From: Longimonas halophila
Lineage (GTDB): Bacteria; Bacteroidota; Rhodothermia; Rhodothermales; Salinibacteraceae
NCBI RefSeq assembly: GCF_002554705.1
Contig: NZ_PDEP01000007.1
Location: 1-64,000, forward strand
Length of the DNA: 64,000 nt
Reading direction: 5' to 3'
Position numbers and translations under genes: made by a program. Numbering within the stretch: position 1 is the stretch's first letter; each line of letters starts with the position of its first letter. The notes below the pieces were generated by a model. It searched no databases. It was not told the origin of the DNA and saw nothing but the letters and a program-made list of their open reading frames with translations. This document shows positions 55,497-63,695 of the stretch, piece after piece.

Positions 55497-56036
55497 TTAC
55501 AAGCGTCCGTTCAGCGCGGCGCTCATGGTGCGCATCGGCTGGTTCTCCATGCGCCGGTAGATGTACGGCGTCGTGTACGACTCGGATTCCGGCACCATGC
55601 GCGTGGGCTCGGGATTTCCCGTTACGGCAGCATACACGCGCTCGGTGACGCTCCGGTACTGCTGGCCCAGCATGCGCTGCTCGGTGACAAGACGCCCGTA
55701 CTGACGGCTGAGCGTGCGGTATCCGGTATCGGCACTCAGGCTCTCCACAAGCGCCTGATGCGTTTCGAGCGTCTCACGATGCGACTCTACCAGATCGGCG
55801 TAATGCTCGGCCATCGGCTCCAGATTGGCGTTGGTGGATGCTGCGTTTTGCAGCGCATCCAGTTCGCCCTCGGCACGGGTCAGGTCATCAGCAAACTGGC
55901 TGTTGGCCTGTTGCATCTGCGCGTAGGTGCGCGCCTCGGTGTCGTAGCCGCCATAGGTGCGGCAGCCCGTCAGGAGAAGCATCAGCGCCAGAACACCAAG
56001 AATTGGGACGTGCGAGCGGGTGGTGAAAGCAAGCAT
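55497..56036 (-). CDS. Hypothetical helical lipoprotein
   Basis: 179 residues with signal and lipobox (LLLTGCRTYGG, Cys near residue 25). The middle is predicted helical, with DLTRAEGELDALQ and NLEPMAEHYADLVESHRETLETHQALV. No family recognised. It is convergent with the ABM-like gene, 36 bp between stops. Confidence 0.65.
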   Translation of the reverse strand: MLAFTTRSHVPILGVLALMLLLTGCRTYGGYDTEARTYAQMQQANSQFADDLTRAEGELDALQNAASTNANLEPMAEHYADLVESHRETLETHQALVESLSADTGYRTLSRQYGRLVTEQRMLGQQYRSVTERVYAAVTGNPEPTRMVPESESYTTPYIYRRMENQPMRTMSAALNGRL

Positions 56037-56180
56037 AGGAGCGCGTCGTCGAGAGCAGTGAGACTAAACAGGATTTGTATCATACACAGAACGCAGCCAC
56101 GGTGTCGACCCAAACCGCTGGTTTCACCGTGTTTTTCACGGTTGGGGAATGGTTGCTGCGGCTGGCACGGGCAGACCCAT

Positions 56181-56218
56181 AAAAAGGCGGACCCAGGCCA
56201 TGAGGGGCCGGATCCGCC
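56181..56218 (-). terminator. Rho-independent terminator downstream of the outer-membrane protein gene
   Basis: On the minus strand, GGCGGATCC (56218-56210) pairs with GGGTCCGCC (56194-56186) through 7-8 bp (GGCGGA.C with G.TCCGCC), around an inner GGCC/GGCC stem. A TTTTT tract (56185-56181) follows. It lies 31 bp past the stop of the gene at 56249. Confidence 0.75.
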
Positions 56219-56248
56219 GGATTGTGCCTATTCCTATGCACGAAACCG

Positions 56249-56791
56249 CTATCGGGCTCTGCGGCTGGGGATGTACGCGGGACCGCCGTTGAAACCAACG
56301 TAGGTGAATTCGTCATTCTCCTGAAAGATCACGTTGTACTTCACGTTCAGATCCAGGTCAAATCCACGGGAGAGCGGGATGCGCAGTCCCAGTCGCGGCG
56401 CAATTCCAAGCTCTGTGGAGTTCTCTGCGGCGTTGATGAAGTAGGGACCGCCCTCTACTCCGATGTACGGCTGCACGCCGGTCAGCGAGAAGTTATACTT
56501 TGCAGCGAGATGAACGGGAATAATGTCTACATCAGGAGCGCCGCCTTCGCTGGTGAACTGATGATATCCTCCTGCAACGCCGATGAAGAGGGCTCTTGAG
56601 GCGCGGTAATAGTAGCCGCCATCAATGGCCAGCCCCGTCTTGTAGGCATCCGCCTGTTCGCCCGTGACGAATTGGGGGCCGCCGTTAAAGTAGAGCTGAT
56701 GCTGCCAGTACCGCGTCTGAGCAGTTCCCTCTTCTGGACTGGTGGCCAGGAAGAGAAGAAGGGCAGCGGCAAGAAGTCCGAGTCGTTTCAT
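56249..56791 (-). CDS. Outer-membrane beta-barrel protein (OmpA/porin-like small barrel)
   Basis: 180 residues from ATG 56791 with signal peptide (MKRLGLLAAALLLFLATS). The mature part is alternating strands with Tyr/Gly content (HQLYFNGGPQF, GLAIDGGYYYRASRALFIG, VQPYIGVEGGPYF, FDLDLNVKYNVIF), ending in an aromatic/arginine tail that is not the usual Phe. Eight-stranded barrel of the OMP_b-brl type is inferred. Starts 439 bp from the ROK kinase, divergently. Confidence 0.72.
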   Translation of the reverse strand: MKRLGLLAAALLLFLATSPEEGTAQTRYWQHQLYFNGGPQFVTGEQADAYKTGLAIDGGYYYRASRALFIGVAGGYHQFTSEGGAPDVDIIPVHLAAKYNFSLTGVQPYIGVEGGPYFINAAENSTELGIAPRLGLRIPLSRGFDLDLNVKYNVIFQENDEFTYVGFNGGPAYIPSRRAR

Positions 56792-56941
56792 GAGAAGCAG
56801 GGGGTTGGTGAGTGTATCTGTTTGAAGCCTCTCAACGAAGGGCTGCATGTCGGGTTGTAACGCATCCGTGCATTGCCCGGAAATTGAAACAGGGGTCAGT
56901 TGAAGCGATCCCCGGTTTCCACACGCTCCCGAAATCGTTTC

Positions 56942-57196
56942 TCAGTTCTGAGGCGCGATACTTCGGATTTCAATGATCCCCTCGGTACAGGTACTGATCA
57001 ACGCGACGCATTGCCTCCCAACAAATTGCAGCCGCTTCTGGCTTCCATATTGGTGCAATGTGTGATGCCTGAACGAACGGGATAGCCTGAGTGCAGGGGC
57101 GGCGTTGAGCCCCCCGACAGCGGAGAGGAGACCTGCAACTATCTGCTCCTGCATTTGCCATTGTCGAAGCGGAGGACTTCCTTCTTGGGTGTCCAT
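56942..57196 (-). pseudogene. Possible remnant related to the lipoprotein at 62146
   Basis: An 84-codon open frame whose last residues, GIIEIRSIAPQN, resemble the C-terminus IIEIRRIEPRH of the lipoprotein at 62146-62499. The N-terminal part has no signal and does not align. It lies in the otherwise gene-free 56792-57229 gap. It could be the broken tail of a paralogue or chance similarity. Confidence 0.3.
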
Positions 57197-57229
57197 GTGC
57201 TTTCCTTCATCTATCCCCCCGATTCTCTC

Positions 57230-58210
57230 ATGTCTGAGCCTCTAATCATCGGCGTCGACCTTGGTGGCACGAACATAGAAGCTGCCGCGGTTCGTGGAGG
57301 CGAGATTCTTGCCTCGAAGAAAAAGAAGACACGCGCGCCAGAAGGCGTTGACGTGGTCATTGAGCGCATCGGCAAGACGGTGCGCAAGGTGATGGATAAG
57401 ATGGATAACGACGCCAGCGATTACAGCGCGTTGTGCATCGGCGCGCCGGGCGCGGTTGATGTGAAGTCGGGCGTCGTCCATTCGGCCCCCAACCTGAACT
57501 GGACGGACGTTCCGCTGGGCGAGCGCCTGGAGGCTGACCTGGGCCTGCCAGTGATCGTCGACAACGATGTGAATATCGGCGTTCTGGGCGAGCACGTGTA
57601 TGGCGCTGGCAAGGGCACGCTCAACATGATCGGCATTTTCGTGGGAAGCGGCATCGGCGGCGGCATGGTCATCAATGGCACGCCGCATTACGGCTGGCGC
57701 GGCGTGGCGGGCGAGGTGGGGCACGTGGTGGTGCAGCCCCGCGGGCGCCAGTGCGGGTGCGGACGACGCGGCTGCGTGGAGGCGTACGCCAGCAAGACCG
57801 CTATGGAGGCGATCATCCGCGAGGAGATGGAGAAGGGCCGCTCCACGGAGGTCTTCGAGATCATGGAGAAGAAGGGCAAGAAGAAGCTCACCAGTAGCGT
57901 CATTGAGGCGTCGCTGGAGGCGGGCGATGCGCTGATGGAGGAAGCCATCCAGAACGCGCAGTACTACCTCGGTCTGCTCACCGCGAACCTCGTAAACGTG
58001 CTGGATCCGGAGGTCGTCGTCTTTGGCGGTGGGGTGGTGGAGCGCCTGGGCCAGAACTTCATCGACCCGATTGGCCGAACGGCCCGCCAGCACTACCTGC
58101 AGCGCGAGGGCGCCGAGAAGATCCGCCTCGTCCCCGCTACCCTCGGCGACGATGCCGGACCCATCGGCGCAGCTGTGGTTGCGCGCCGCCGCCTGCAGTC
58201 GGCCTTGTAG
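57230..58210 (+). CDS. ROK-family sugar kinase (glucokinase-like)
   Basis: 326 residues from ATG 57230 (MSEPLIIGVDLGGTN). The N-terminal phosphate loop VDLGGTNIEAA and the ROK zinc site CGCGRRGCVEAYAS near residue 181 are both present. The segments AGKGTLNMIGIFVGSGIGGGMVINGTPH and DPEVVVFGGGVVERLG also fit. ROK kinases phosphorylate glucose, fructose or N-acetyl-hexosamines with ATP; the C-terminal region resembles glucokinases. No transporter or regulator genes are adjacent. Confidence 0.9.
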   Translation: MSEPLIIGVDLGGTNIEAAAVRGGEILASKKKKTRAPEGVDVVIERIGKTVRKVMDKMDNDASDYSALCIGAPGAVDVKSGVVHSAPNLNWTDVPLGERLEADLGLPVIVDNDVNIGVLGEHVYGAGKGTLNMIGIFVGSGIGGGMVINGTPHYGWRGVAGEVGHVVVQPRGRQCGCGRRGCVEAYASKTAMEAIIREEMEKGRSTEVFEIMEKKGKKKLTSSVIEASLEAGDALMEEAIQNAQYYLGLLTANLVNVLDPEVVVFGGGVVERLGQNFIDPIGRTARQHYLQREGAEKIRLVPATLGDDAGPIGAAVVARRRLQSAL

Positions 58211-58287
58211 ACGTTGGGCCGGATTACCACGCTCCGTGCCCAGCGCATTGTGGACGTGTCTCGTCATCGATATAGTAGGAAGCGGGC

Positions 58288-58614
58288 TTATGCTACAACA
58301 AACACAACCGTTCCTGTCTTAACCTGACGCAGGGCTACTTCCATTTCCGGCACCAACGGAAGTAGCGTCTCGTACTCGTTATTCGGGGCAACAACTATGA
58401 CGATCCCGAGTGCTTGCGATGCAATATTCCGCTGATGCTCGATGCCCTGGTCCATCGTAAGCAGCACGTCGAACTCATCTTCGGCGCGACGTAGAAGCTC
58501 CCCGTTTTTTACGCCCGCCCATTCGCGCTCAGGAACGGTAACGACCTCAATGCCCCGCTCGATAAGGCGCCACTTTAGCTTTCGTGGGATGTTCTCGTCA
58601 AGAAGAACCGTCAT
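58288..58614 (-). CDS. DUF5615 PIN-like toxin
   Basis: 108 residues, DUF5615/VapC45-like. The N-terminal MTVLLDENIPRKLKWRL gives the acidic metal site (D-E), EREWAGVKNGELLRRAEDEFDVLLTMDQGIEHQ matches the family core, and the C-terminus is a beta-strand tail. A PIN-like RNase toxin paired with the DUF433 antitoxin. Its start overlaps the DUF433 stop by 4 bp, indicating translational coupling. Confidence 0.9.
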   Translation of the reverse strand: MTVLLDENIPRKLKWRLIERGIEVVTVPEREWAGVKNGELLRRAEDEFDVLLTMDQGIEHQRNIASQALGIVIVVAPNNEYETLLPLVPEMEVALRQVKTGTVVFVVA

Positions 58615-58838
58615 GCCGTTGGAGAGGGATACTCGTGTACCAACTCTTCCTCCGCAAGGTCTAAAAAGGCCTCGGCTTGCTCACGTTGTACCGAAGGAAA
58701 GTCGTCGAGAAATTCCTCCAGACGTTTTCCATGCTTCAGGTGATGGAGGAGTGATGCTACCGGAACGCGCGTGCCCGCAAAGACGGGGGTGCCCCCGAGA
58801 ATTTCAGGGTCGCGATGAAAGATCTGTTCGCGTTTCAT
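58611..58838 (-). CDS. DUF433 antitoxin
   Basis: 75 residues, complete. The DUF433 pattern ILGGTPVFAGTRVPVASLLHHLKHG, with a winged or ribbon-like DNA-binding core, precedes EEFLDDFPSVQREQAEAFLDLA. It binds operator DNA and neutralises the DUF5615 toxin. First gene of the two-gene operon. Confidence 0.9.
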   Translation of the reverse strand: MKREQIFHRDPEILGGTPVFAGTRVPVASLLHHLKHGKRLEEFLDDFPSVQREQAEAFLDLAEEELVHEYPSPTA

Positions 58839-59024
58839 AGCAGGTCTATAGGTTGATGAACCAGCTCTTCTGAGGTAAGACGCCTGCTTCCCACCATATG
58901 GTTCAGTGTGTTGTCCGAATGCTATGACAGCATTGCTCTACGGCGAAGATAGTGCCGACCTAACAGTCTTTTCGGACGAACACCCTCCAGAGCGAACCAA
59001 ATGATCTTTCCTGTCTCATTCCAT

Positions 59025-60376
59025 CTACAGCGCAAGAGTATATTGGCCTCCAACGTGCAAGCGCTCAGGGATGGGCAATTTCTTGAGTACGCGGCTCTGC
59101 AACCGCAGATACCCATTAGCAGCCCGAGGGCAATGCGCTTCCATCCACAGCCGCGCTGTTTCGCTATTTAGATACGCTGATAAGTCTTCGATATCGGCAC
59201 CTCGTTTCGGTATAGCGTAATAAACCGAATGACGCGGCACGATGTCGCCGTTCCAATCGATCCAGAAGTGGGGCTCGGAAGCAACATCTTTAAATAGGAT
59301 TTTGGGGCGGAGGATATCGTCTCATGCCAGCTGTACCAGACCTTACCGTTCTTCGCGACACAGAATCGGGCTTCCAGCGATGCGCGATGAGACTCAGCCC
59401 AATTTCGATACGAACCGAGCTCGTCTTCAGGATACAGACTTCCGGTATCTGAATAGGGACAGACAAACCGCTTTGGAGGAGAAGCCAGGTCGACCGTGCC
59501 GAGCTCGCGTCCGCTTACCGTGGGACGAAGCCACTGCTGTGAAAGGGTATCAGGCACATCGTCCGCATTGATCACAAAGATTTGATCCCGACCGGTCGCC
59601 ACACCGGCGGAGACGCGTACCACCGCATCCCCAAGAACACACCCTGTATCTATATCAAGCTGTGCGGCTCCACGAAGTTGGGCTGCCCAACTTGCGCCTG
59701 ACGCTGGTAGCGCTGTTGTATACGTTTCTCCGTTTCGAAGCGTCACTTCGGTCGCAGAGGGGGACGATTTTCGGATCGTTGTGATCGCAGGATACGTAAT
59801 TCGCTTTTCGAATGCATCCTCACGGATGTGTTCAATCTCTTCAATGTGTACGCTACCGAGCAGGCGACGCAGAGGAGCTGCCGACTCAACGTAGGTCCAT
59901 TTTTCCGGAGTAACAAAAGCAAGGAGGCCGCCCGCTTTCAGGAGGTTGAGCCCCTGTTCAAAGAAGAGAAAATACAGGTCCATCCGTCCCGATGCTGACG
60001 AGAAATGCGCTCGGTACCGGTCTTTTTCGTCATCAGACAGTTTTTCAATCCCAGCATACGGCGGATTGCCAACAACATAGTCAAACGTGCCAAACGTTTG
60101 GGTAGACAACGAAAGAAAGTCTGCCTCGTGATACGTAACGTGCTGCAGCCCACGGGCTTTTGCATTTCGGATGTGTCGGGGATTCATCTCTACGGCATGA
60201 CCTTCTGGGCACGGCCACTCATGCGCTTCGCAGACTCTCTCAACAGCAGCACCAAACGGGCATGACCCGCTTCCTGGATAGAGAATGCGGTCTCCTTCGA
60301 CCGGTACCTGATCGCGGAAGAGGCGCCCCACAATGCGATCAGCAAGGTCGGATGGGGTTGGAACGTATCCTTTCAT
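59025..60376 (-). pseudogene. PaeR7I/XhoI-type adenine methyltransferase, frameshifted
   Basis: Gamma-class N6-adenine methyltransferase of a type II restriction system. From ATG 60376 the reading frame has motif I region ILYPGSGSCPFGAAV at 31-45 and catalytic NPPY at 104-107. It is consistent with an Eco57I/TaqI-like enzyme until about residue 356. There the expected family segment DILRPKILFKDV appears only in another frame, near 59305-59322, and continues to stop at 59025 (SVYYAIPKRGADIEDLSAYLN). The shifted original frame ends at 59168 in unrelated residues. A single-base loss is the simplest cause; sequencing error is not excluded. The endonuclease gene is directly upstream. Confidence 0.8.
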
Positions 60377-60411
60377 TGGTCACTCCATTCGGGATCGAGG
60401 AGAACATTGAC

Positions 60412-61318
60412 CTACTTCATCGCACCAAGCACATGGTATGTGAGACGACGTGCAAATCGCTCAAACCACAGTTCTTCATTCGGCTCGATGAAGTGGCCTT
60501 CGGGTCCTTCGGGATCACTGAGCATGAATATGGCTCCATCGACAAGCTGTTGCCGAACCATTCGAAGGCATAAAATCTCACCGCGCCGTGCGTACGATGC
60601 CCCGTCAAAAACAGGATCTACGTCAAAATTCGGCTCGCGTACACGCACGGGACGGGCCGAAGGAGCAAAAACGCCCTGCTCATAGGCCTGACGCAGATCT
60701 GTATTACTACCAAGGGCTTCCTCTGTCCGGTTATTAAGGTTGTTTCCGAATGAACTCGCAATCGACTTGAACTCGATCGCCGCAAGCAAACTGCCTTCAT
60801 GCACGACGGCGGTATCCCATTCTGGTAGCGGTTCAATGGTAAGTGATTGTCATATGGCCGACATCATCGGAGCCAGACAACCCCCTCTGTCTATCGACAT
60901 CTCCCCCTTGGAAAAGGGGGAGAAACCCGAAGGGAGAGGGGGTTCGAATAAGACAAACCTACATTCTACGATAGCCTTATCACTTAGCGTCTACCCACTA
61001 CCCCCATTCTTTCTCGTGGCGAAAGTAGCCCGGTAGTGTGGCTTGATAATTATGAACGATGGATGTCTGAGGAACGCCGAACCTCAGCAGGATATCCTCA
61101 ATCAAACTGGCAAATCCATCCATCTGCTTCCCGCCCAGTACATTGGCCCTGCGCCCCCGCGTGCTATTCTCAGACTGTAACTGCTTTTCTTTCTGGCTGT
61201 CCTGTGTTGCCCAAAACCATTTGACGGCCTCCCTGACTTCGCGGTCAATCGTTTCGAAAATCTGGTCTGGGGAATCTTGCGCGCCAGTACCACCGGCTTG
61301 ATTTGGCGTTTCATTCAT
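60412..61318 (-). pseudogene. PaeR7I-type restriction endonuclease, split by a 179-bp element
   Basis: The N-terminal half is read from ATG 61318 (MNETPNQAGG) and includes AVKWFWATQDSQKEKQLQ, GGKQMDGFASLIEDILL and LPGYFRHEKEW, followed by a stop just inside the element. The C-terminal half resumes EWDTAVVHEGSLLAAIEFKS, then FGNNLNNRTEEALGSNTDLRQAY, to 60412. These two parts match the two halves of PaeR7I/XhoI endonuclease, which cuts CTCGAG. Removing 60824-61002 and one copy of the 8-bp duplication restores one open frame of about 239 residues (PaeR7I is about 246). The break is next to the Asp of EWD, likely part of the PD-(D/E)xK site with IEFK. Confidence 0.85.
60824..61002. mobile_element. 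179-bp MITE-like non-coding element with 24-bp imperfect TIRs and 8-bp TSD
   Basis: Inserted in the endonuclease gene. Ends GGTAGCGGTTCAATGGTAAG and, reverse complemented, GGTAGTGGGTAGACGCTAAG match over 24 positions with 6 mismatches, both ending TAAGTGAT. CCCATTCT is duplicated at 60816-60823 and 61003-61010. Inside is a long hairpin with CTCCCCCTT/AAGGGGGAG arms. No coding sequence. The GGT start, TGAT-type TIR interior and 8-bp duplication recall IS1-family ends, which is inference. Confidence 0.85.
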
Positions 61319-61407
61319 GCGTCTTGAGTAATGCGTGATACATGTAAGACGGTAAGCGCACATAACGATATCGCTCTACGGCGCAAGTTCACAGCAGCCG
61401 ACCAAGT

Positions 61408-61449
61408 CAAGACCAGAGGTGCTATCCGTGCCTGGGCGAGCAGGTCATC
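61408..61449. repeat. 42-bp repeat, copy 1
   Basis: Begins CAAGACCAGAGGTGCTATCC and ends GAGCAGGTCATC. It matches 63696-63737 at 38 of 42 positions, in the same orientation. It lies about 90 bp upstream of the endonuclease start; otherwise 61319-61562 holds no gene I can support. Confidence 0.7.
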
Positions 61450-61562
61450 TGGAGTCCCTACCAGGAGCAAAATCTTTCGCAGAACCCGGATTGCAAAAGG
61501 GGGCGCTCAGTGAATGGGCGGAAGCACGTTCGACCGCATCGGATGTATAGCCGGGCTGCTCG

Positions 61563-62051
61563 TCAATTTGTAGGGATCTCGCCGCTGAACGTCACCGGAC
61601 GGTCTGTCTGCGTTATTTTGACCACCTGGCGCGGCTGAGCAAGCGCCATGCATGTCGCCCCCGATGTCCAGTCCTCCGCCCGGACTACGATCTCACTGCG
61701 GCGGGATCGAACGTCTTGTATGGCATCAACGTCGCCGCGGCATCCGCTTATCGTTCCCCAGAACAAGCCAATCACCATGTGCTCGTCAAAGTTGATCTGG
61801 GGGGGAGGCGGTGTGTCGGCGCCCTCCTGTGCGTCGACATGGGCATTCCAAAAGGCGTCCCACTCGGCTTCGGTCCTGAAAACAGCCGTTTGCGCGTCTT
61901 GGACATTGAGATAGCGCGCCTCCTCAACGTTCTCGAAGTCAAGCGCCTCTCCTTTCTCTCCCGTCTGCCCAGAAAGCAAATCGCAGGATGTGAGCAGGAG
62001 CATGCAGAGCAGGAGCGCGGCACATTTGGCGTGATACATGGCGATTCTCAT
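61563..62051 (-). CDS. Lipoprotein with PrcB-like C-terminal domain
   Basis: 162 residues from ATG 62051 (MRIAMYHAKCAALLLC). Signal and lipobox LLTSC near residue 20. The C-terminal region NFDEHMVIGLFWGTISGCRGDVDAIQ...GATCMALAQPRQVVKI fits the PrcB C-terminal pattern (stabiliser of a surface protease in Treponema), but that function should not be assumed here. It could also be an unrelated small lipoprotein with the same fold. Sits in the decaying region. Confidence 0.65.
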   Translation of the reverse strand: MRIAMYHAKCAALLLCMLLLTSCDLLSGQTGEKGEALDFENVEEARYLNVQDAQTAVFRTEAEWDAFWNAHVDAQEGADTPPPPQINFDEHMVIGLFWGTISGCRGDVDAIQDVRSRRSEIVVRAEDWTSGATCMALAQPRQVVKITQTDRPVTFSGEIPTN

Positions 62052-62145
62052 TTTTGGAGATGCTAACGGGATAGCGTTCATGAGACGATAGCGGTTGACT
62101 CGGAAATGATGGTCTTCTGCACAAACACGTTTCCTGAGGCACGCC

Positions 62146-62499
62146 CTAATGTCGGGGTTCGATACGCCGGATTTCGATGATCGGCCCGGCCATGTGGATG
62201 CTGAACAGGTCGTCTCGTTGTATTGCGCGAACGTGCACCCGCTGCCCATCTACCTTGTACGAATCCGGCAGATTGGTCGGCTTATAGGTCTCGGATCCAT
62301 CCGTGTCTGCCACTTCGCCCACAATAGCCCAGAAACCGCCTTCGATCTGTATGTACTGCACGGTGCCAGTGATGGCCTGGGTGCCTGTGGTATCGCCCAG
62401 CACAACCGTATCAGGCACGGAGGCTCCACCACTCCACAGGTTGCAGCCGCTTATGCAGAAAAGAAGAATGAACGGAAGAAAGAAGAATGTGCGTTTCAT
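62146..62499 (-). CDS. Small hypothetical lipoprotein
   Basis: 117 residues from ATG 62499 (MKRTFFFLPFILLFC). Lipobox CISGC near residue 19. The mature domain is short and beta-rich: ITGTVQYIQIEGGFWAIVGEV, LPDSYKVDGQRVHVRAI and GPIIEIRRIEPRH. This pattern recurs in small bacterial lipoproteins of unknown function. A possible remnant of a paralogue lies at 56942-57196. Confidence 0.72.
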   Translation of the reverse strand: MKRTFFFLPFILLFCISGCNLWSGGASVPDTVVLGDTTGTQAITGTVQYIQIEGGFWAIVGEVADTDGSETYKPTNLPDSYKVDGQRVHVRAIQRDDLFSIHMAGPIIEIRRIEPRH

Positions 62500-62636
62500 A
62501 GCAATGAGGCGTTTGAGGGGCGAATAGCACGACATATCTGTAGGGCTCAAATACAAATCATTGTTAAGTTATGATGAGAGTGATTGAATTGCAACCTGTT
62601 GCAACGCGGCGCTCCCAGCACCGAAAGCACAGCGCG

Positions 62637-62990
62637 CTATTCCTCTCTGCGACGGAGCACCTTGACTGCTCCATTCGGTTCGATGCCGTAGATCCACGCT
62701 TCCGCTATGACGATGTGCGGGATCCGTGGCTCGCGACGAAGCACCATGAAGACATCCGTCTCTGTGGGCATGCAGGTACGGACGGCGGTTAGCACGCTTG
62801 CCCTCGAATTCTGTGGAGAGCCGCTCATTGGAACCACTTCGTTGTGGAGGCGCTGGCTTCCGCGTATCGACCCGGTTTCGGCATCGATTTCAACGCGGAC
62901 GTCTCCGCCCAGTACCGTTTCATCGTCAGGATCGGGGAATGCGTAGGTCGTAAGCACCGTGTCATGCCACGGGTATGCCGCCACGATCAC
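62637..62990 (-). pseudogene. C-terminal fragment of an unknown protein
   Basis: 117-codon frame from a GTG, VIVAAYPWHDTVLTTYAFPDPDD to the stop. The frame is open further upstream (LTKSHAYG) but only to a junction near 63015. There it meets the truncated nucleotidyltransferase in another frame. Conserved-looking pieces are GGDVRVEIDAETGSIRGSQRLHN and PTETDVFMVLRREPRIPH. It looks like the tail of a longer protein rather than a complete gene. Function not recognised. Confidence 0.45.
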
Positions 62991-63010
62991 GCCATACGCA
63001 TGGCTCTTGG

Positions 63011-63217
63011 TTAGCGCGCCCAGAAGGCACGCAGCGCCTCCACCACACGGACGGCATTGTCGTCGGTTCGTTGGATCCAGACATCAAGGTCGCCCGTCGT
63101 TCGCGGGTAGCCGTGATACGCCACTGCGTAGCCGCCCACGATGAGGTACCTCACCTCATGCGCGCCGAGCAACGTCAACAGTTCGCTGAATTCGGTCGGA
63201 AACTGGATCGTAGGCAT
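63011..63217 (-). pseudogene. Truncated nucleotidyltransferase (AbiEii/DUF6036-like)
   Basis: 68 codons from ATG 63217 (MPTIQFPTEFSELLTLL). Carries RYLIVGGYAVAYHGYPRTTGDLDVWIQRTDDN, the GG...D.D nucleotidyltransferase core, then stops after VEALRAFWAR. Complete relatives are about 130-170 residues, and the family would continue AFGF here. It overlaps the small helical gene upstream by 62 bp, a pairing typical for these two families. Truncation may mark a deletion joining it to the 62637 fragment. Confidence 0.7.
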
Positions 63218-63362
63218 AGTTGATCTGGCGCATCCGTTCGAGGGCCGCAAGACGTTCCTTCGGAGTCTTCGAGAGCCAGTGCACTTTGTCTTTGCTCGCG
63301 GCCTCGGAGAAGGACGACACCGAAAATGCGGACTTATCCAGGGAAAAAGGAGCCTCAGCCAT
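63156..63362 (-). CDS. Small helical protein paired with nucleotidyltransferase
   Basis: 68 residues, MAEAPFSLDKSAFSV to VDVARRA. KTPKERLAALERMRQINYAYDPVSDRIQRTVDV is the recurrent small helical partner encoded ahead of DUF6036-type nucleotidyltransferases. The stop lies inside the nucleotidyltransferase gene (62-bp overlap). It may be an antitoxin-like or assembly partner of the now-truncated enzyme. Intact as read. Confidence 0.65.
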   Translation of the reverse strand: MAEAPFSLDKSAFSVSSFSEAASKDKVHWLSKTPKERLAALERMRQINYAYDPVSDRIQRTVDVARRA

Positions 63363-63540
63363 GGTGCGATCGCCGATTGGATAAAGGACACAACACGGAT
63401 ACCGGGACAGGCGGGCATTGCTTCGTACCGGGCGGCATAACGGCGTAGCTCTGCCACGGCGCGCCGTCCGTAATTTTCTCGAGCGAAATGAGCAGACCCG
63501 TGTCCGAGACGATTTGACGTGGGAGAGGATCTGGGCTCAT
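63355..63540 (-). pseudogene. Truncated PIN (DUF3368-like) toxin remnant
   Basis: The frame opens MSPDPLPRQIVSDTGLLISLEK, a PIN N-terminus with the first acidic residue (SDTG), then degrades after about residue 23 into unrelated sequence before a stop at 63355. Full relatives are about 150-160 residues. The ATG overlaps the stop of the UPF0175-like remnant (ATGA), the expected arrangement of a UPF0175/DUF3368 toxin-antitoxin operon. Confidence 0.55.
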
Positions 63541-63674
63541 GCGCCAAGCTCGGTCTCAATGTTCTCTGGGGAGTCGACGAGAATCGTGAAGCCGTAGCGC
63601 GGAAGCATCTCTTCAAACGTGCGGCGCGTCATGCCAAGGATCTCGCGCACTCGAGTGGGCAGTTCGGTAACGAG
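63537..63674 (-). pseudogene. UPF0175-family antitoxin, C-terminal remnant
   Basis: A 45-codon open frame without a start, VREILGMTRRTFEEMLPRYG then FTILVDSPENIETELGA and stop. The pattern VREILGM.RR.F.E.L..YG is the C-terminal part of UPF0175 antitoxins, with the DNA-binding N-terminus missing. Upstream, a stop codon and then the 42-bp repeat copy 2 interrupt the frame. Too short for the ordinary gene list. Confidence 0.55.
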
Positions 63675-63695
63675 GCATCACAACACTGACCAGGA

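Noticed and set aside
57242-58267. 341-codon frame antisense to the ROK kinase
   Set aside because: Shadow of the kinase; composition is His/Ala/Leu rich without motifs.
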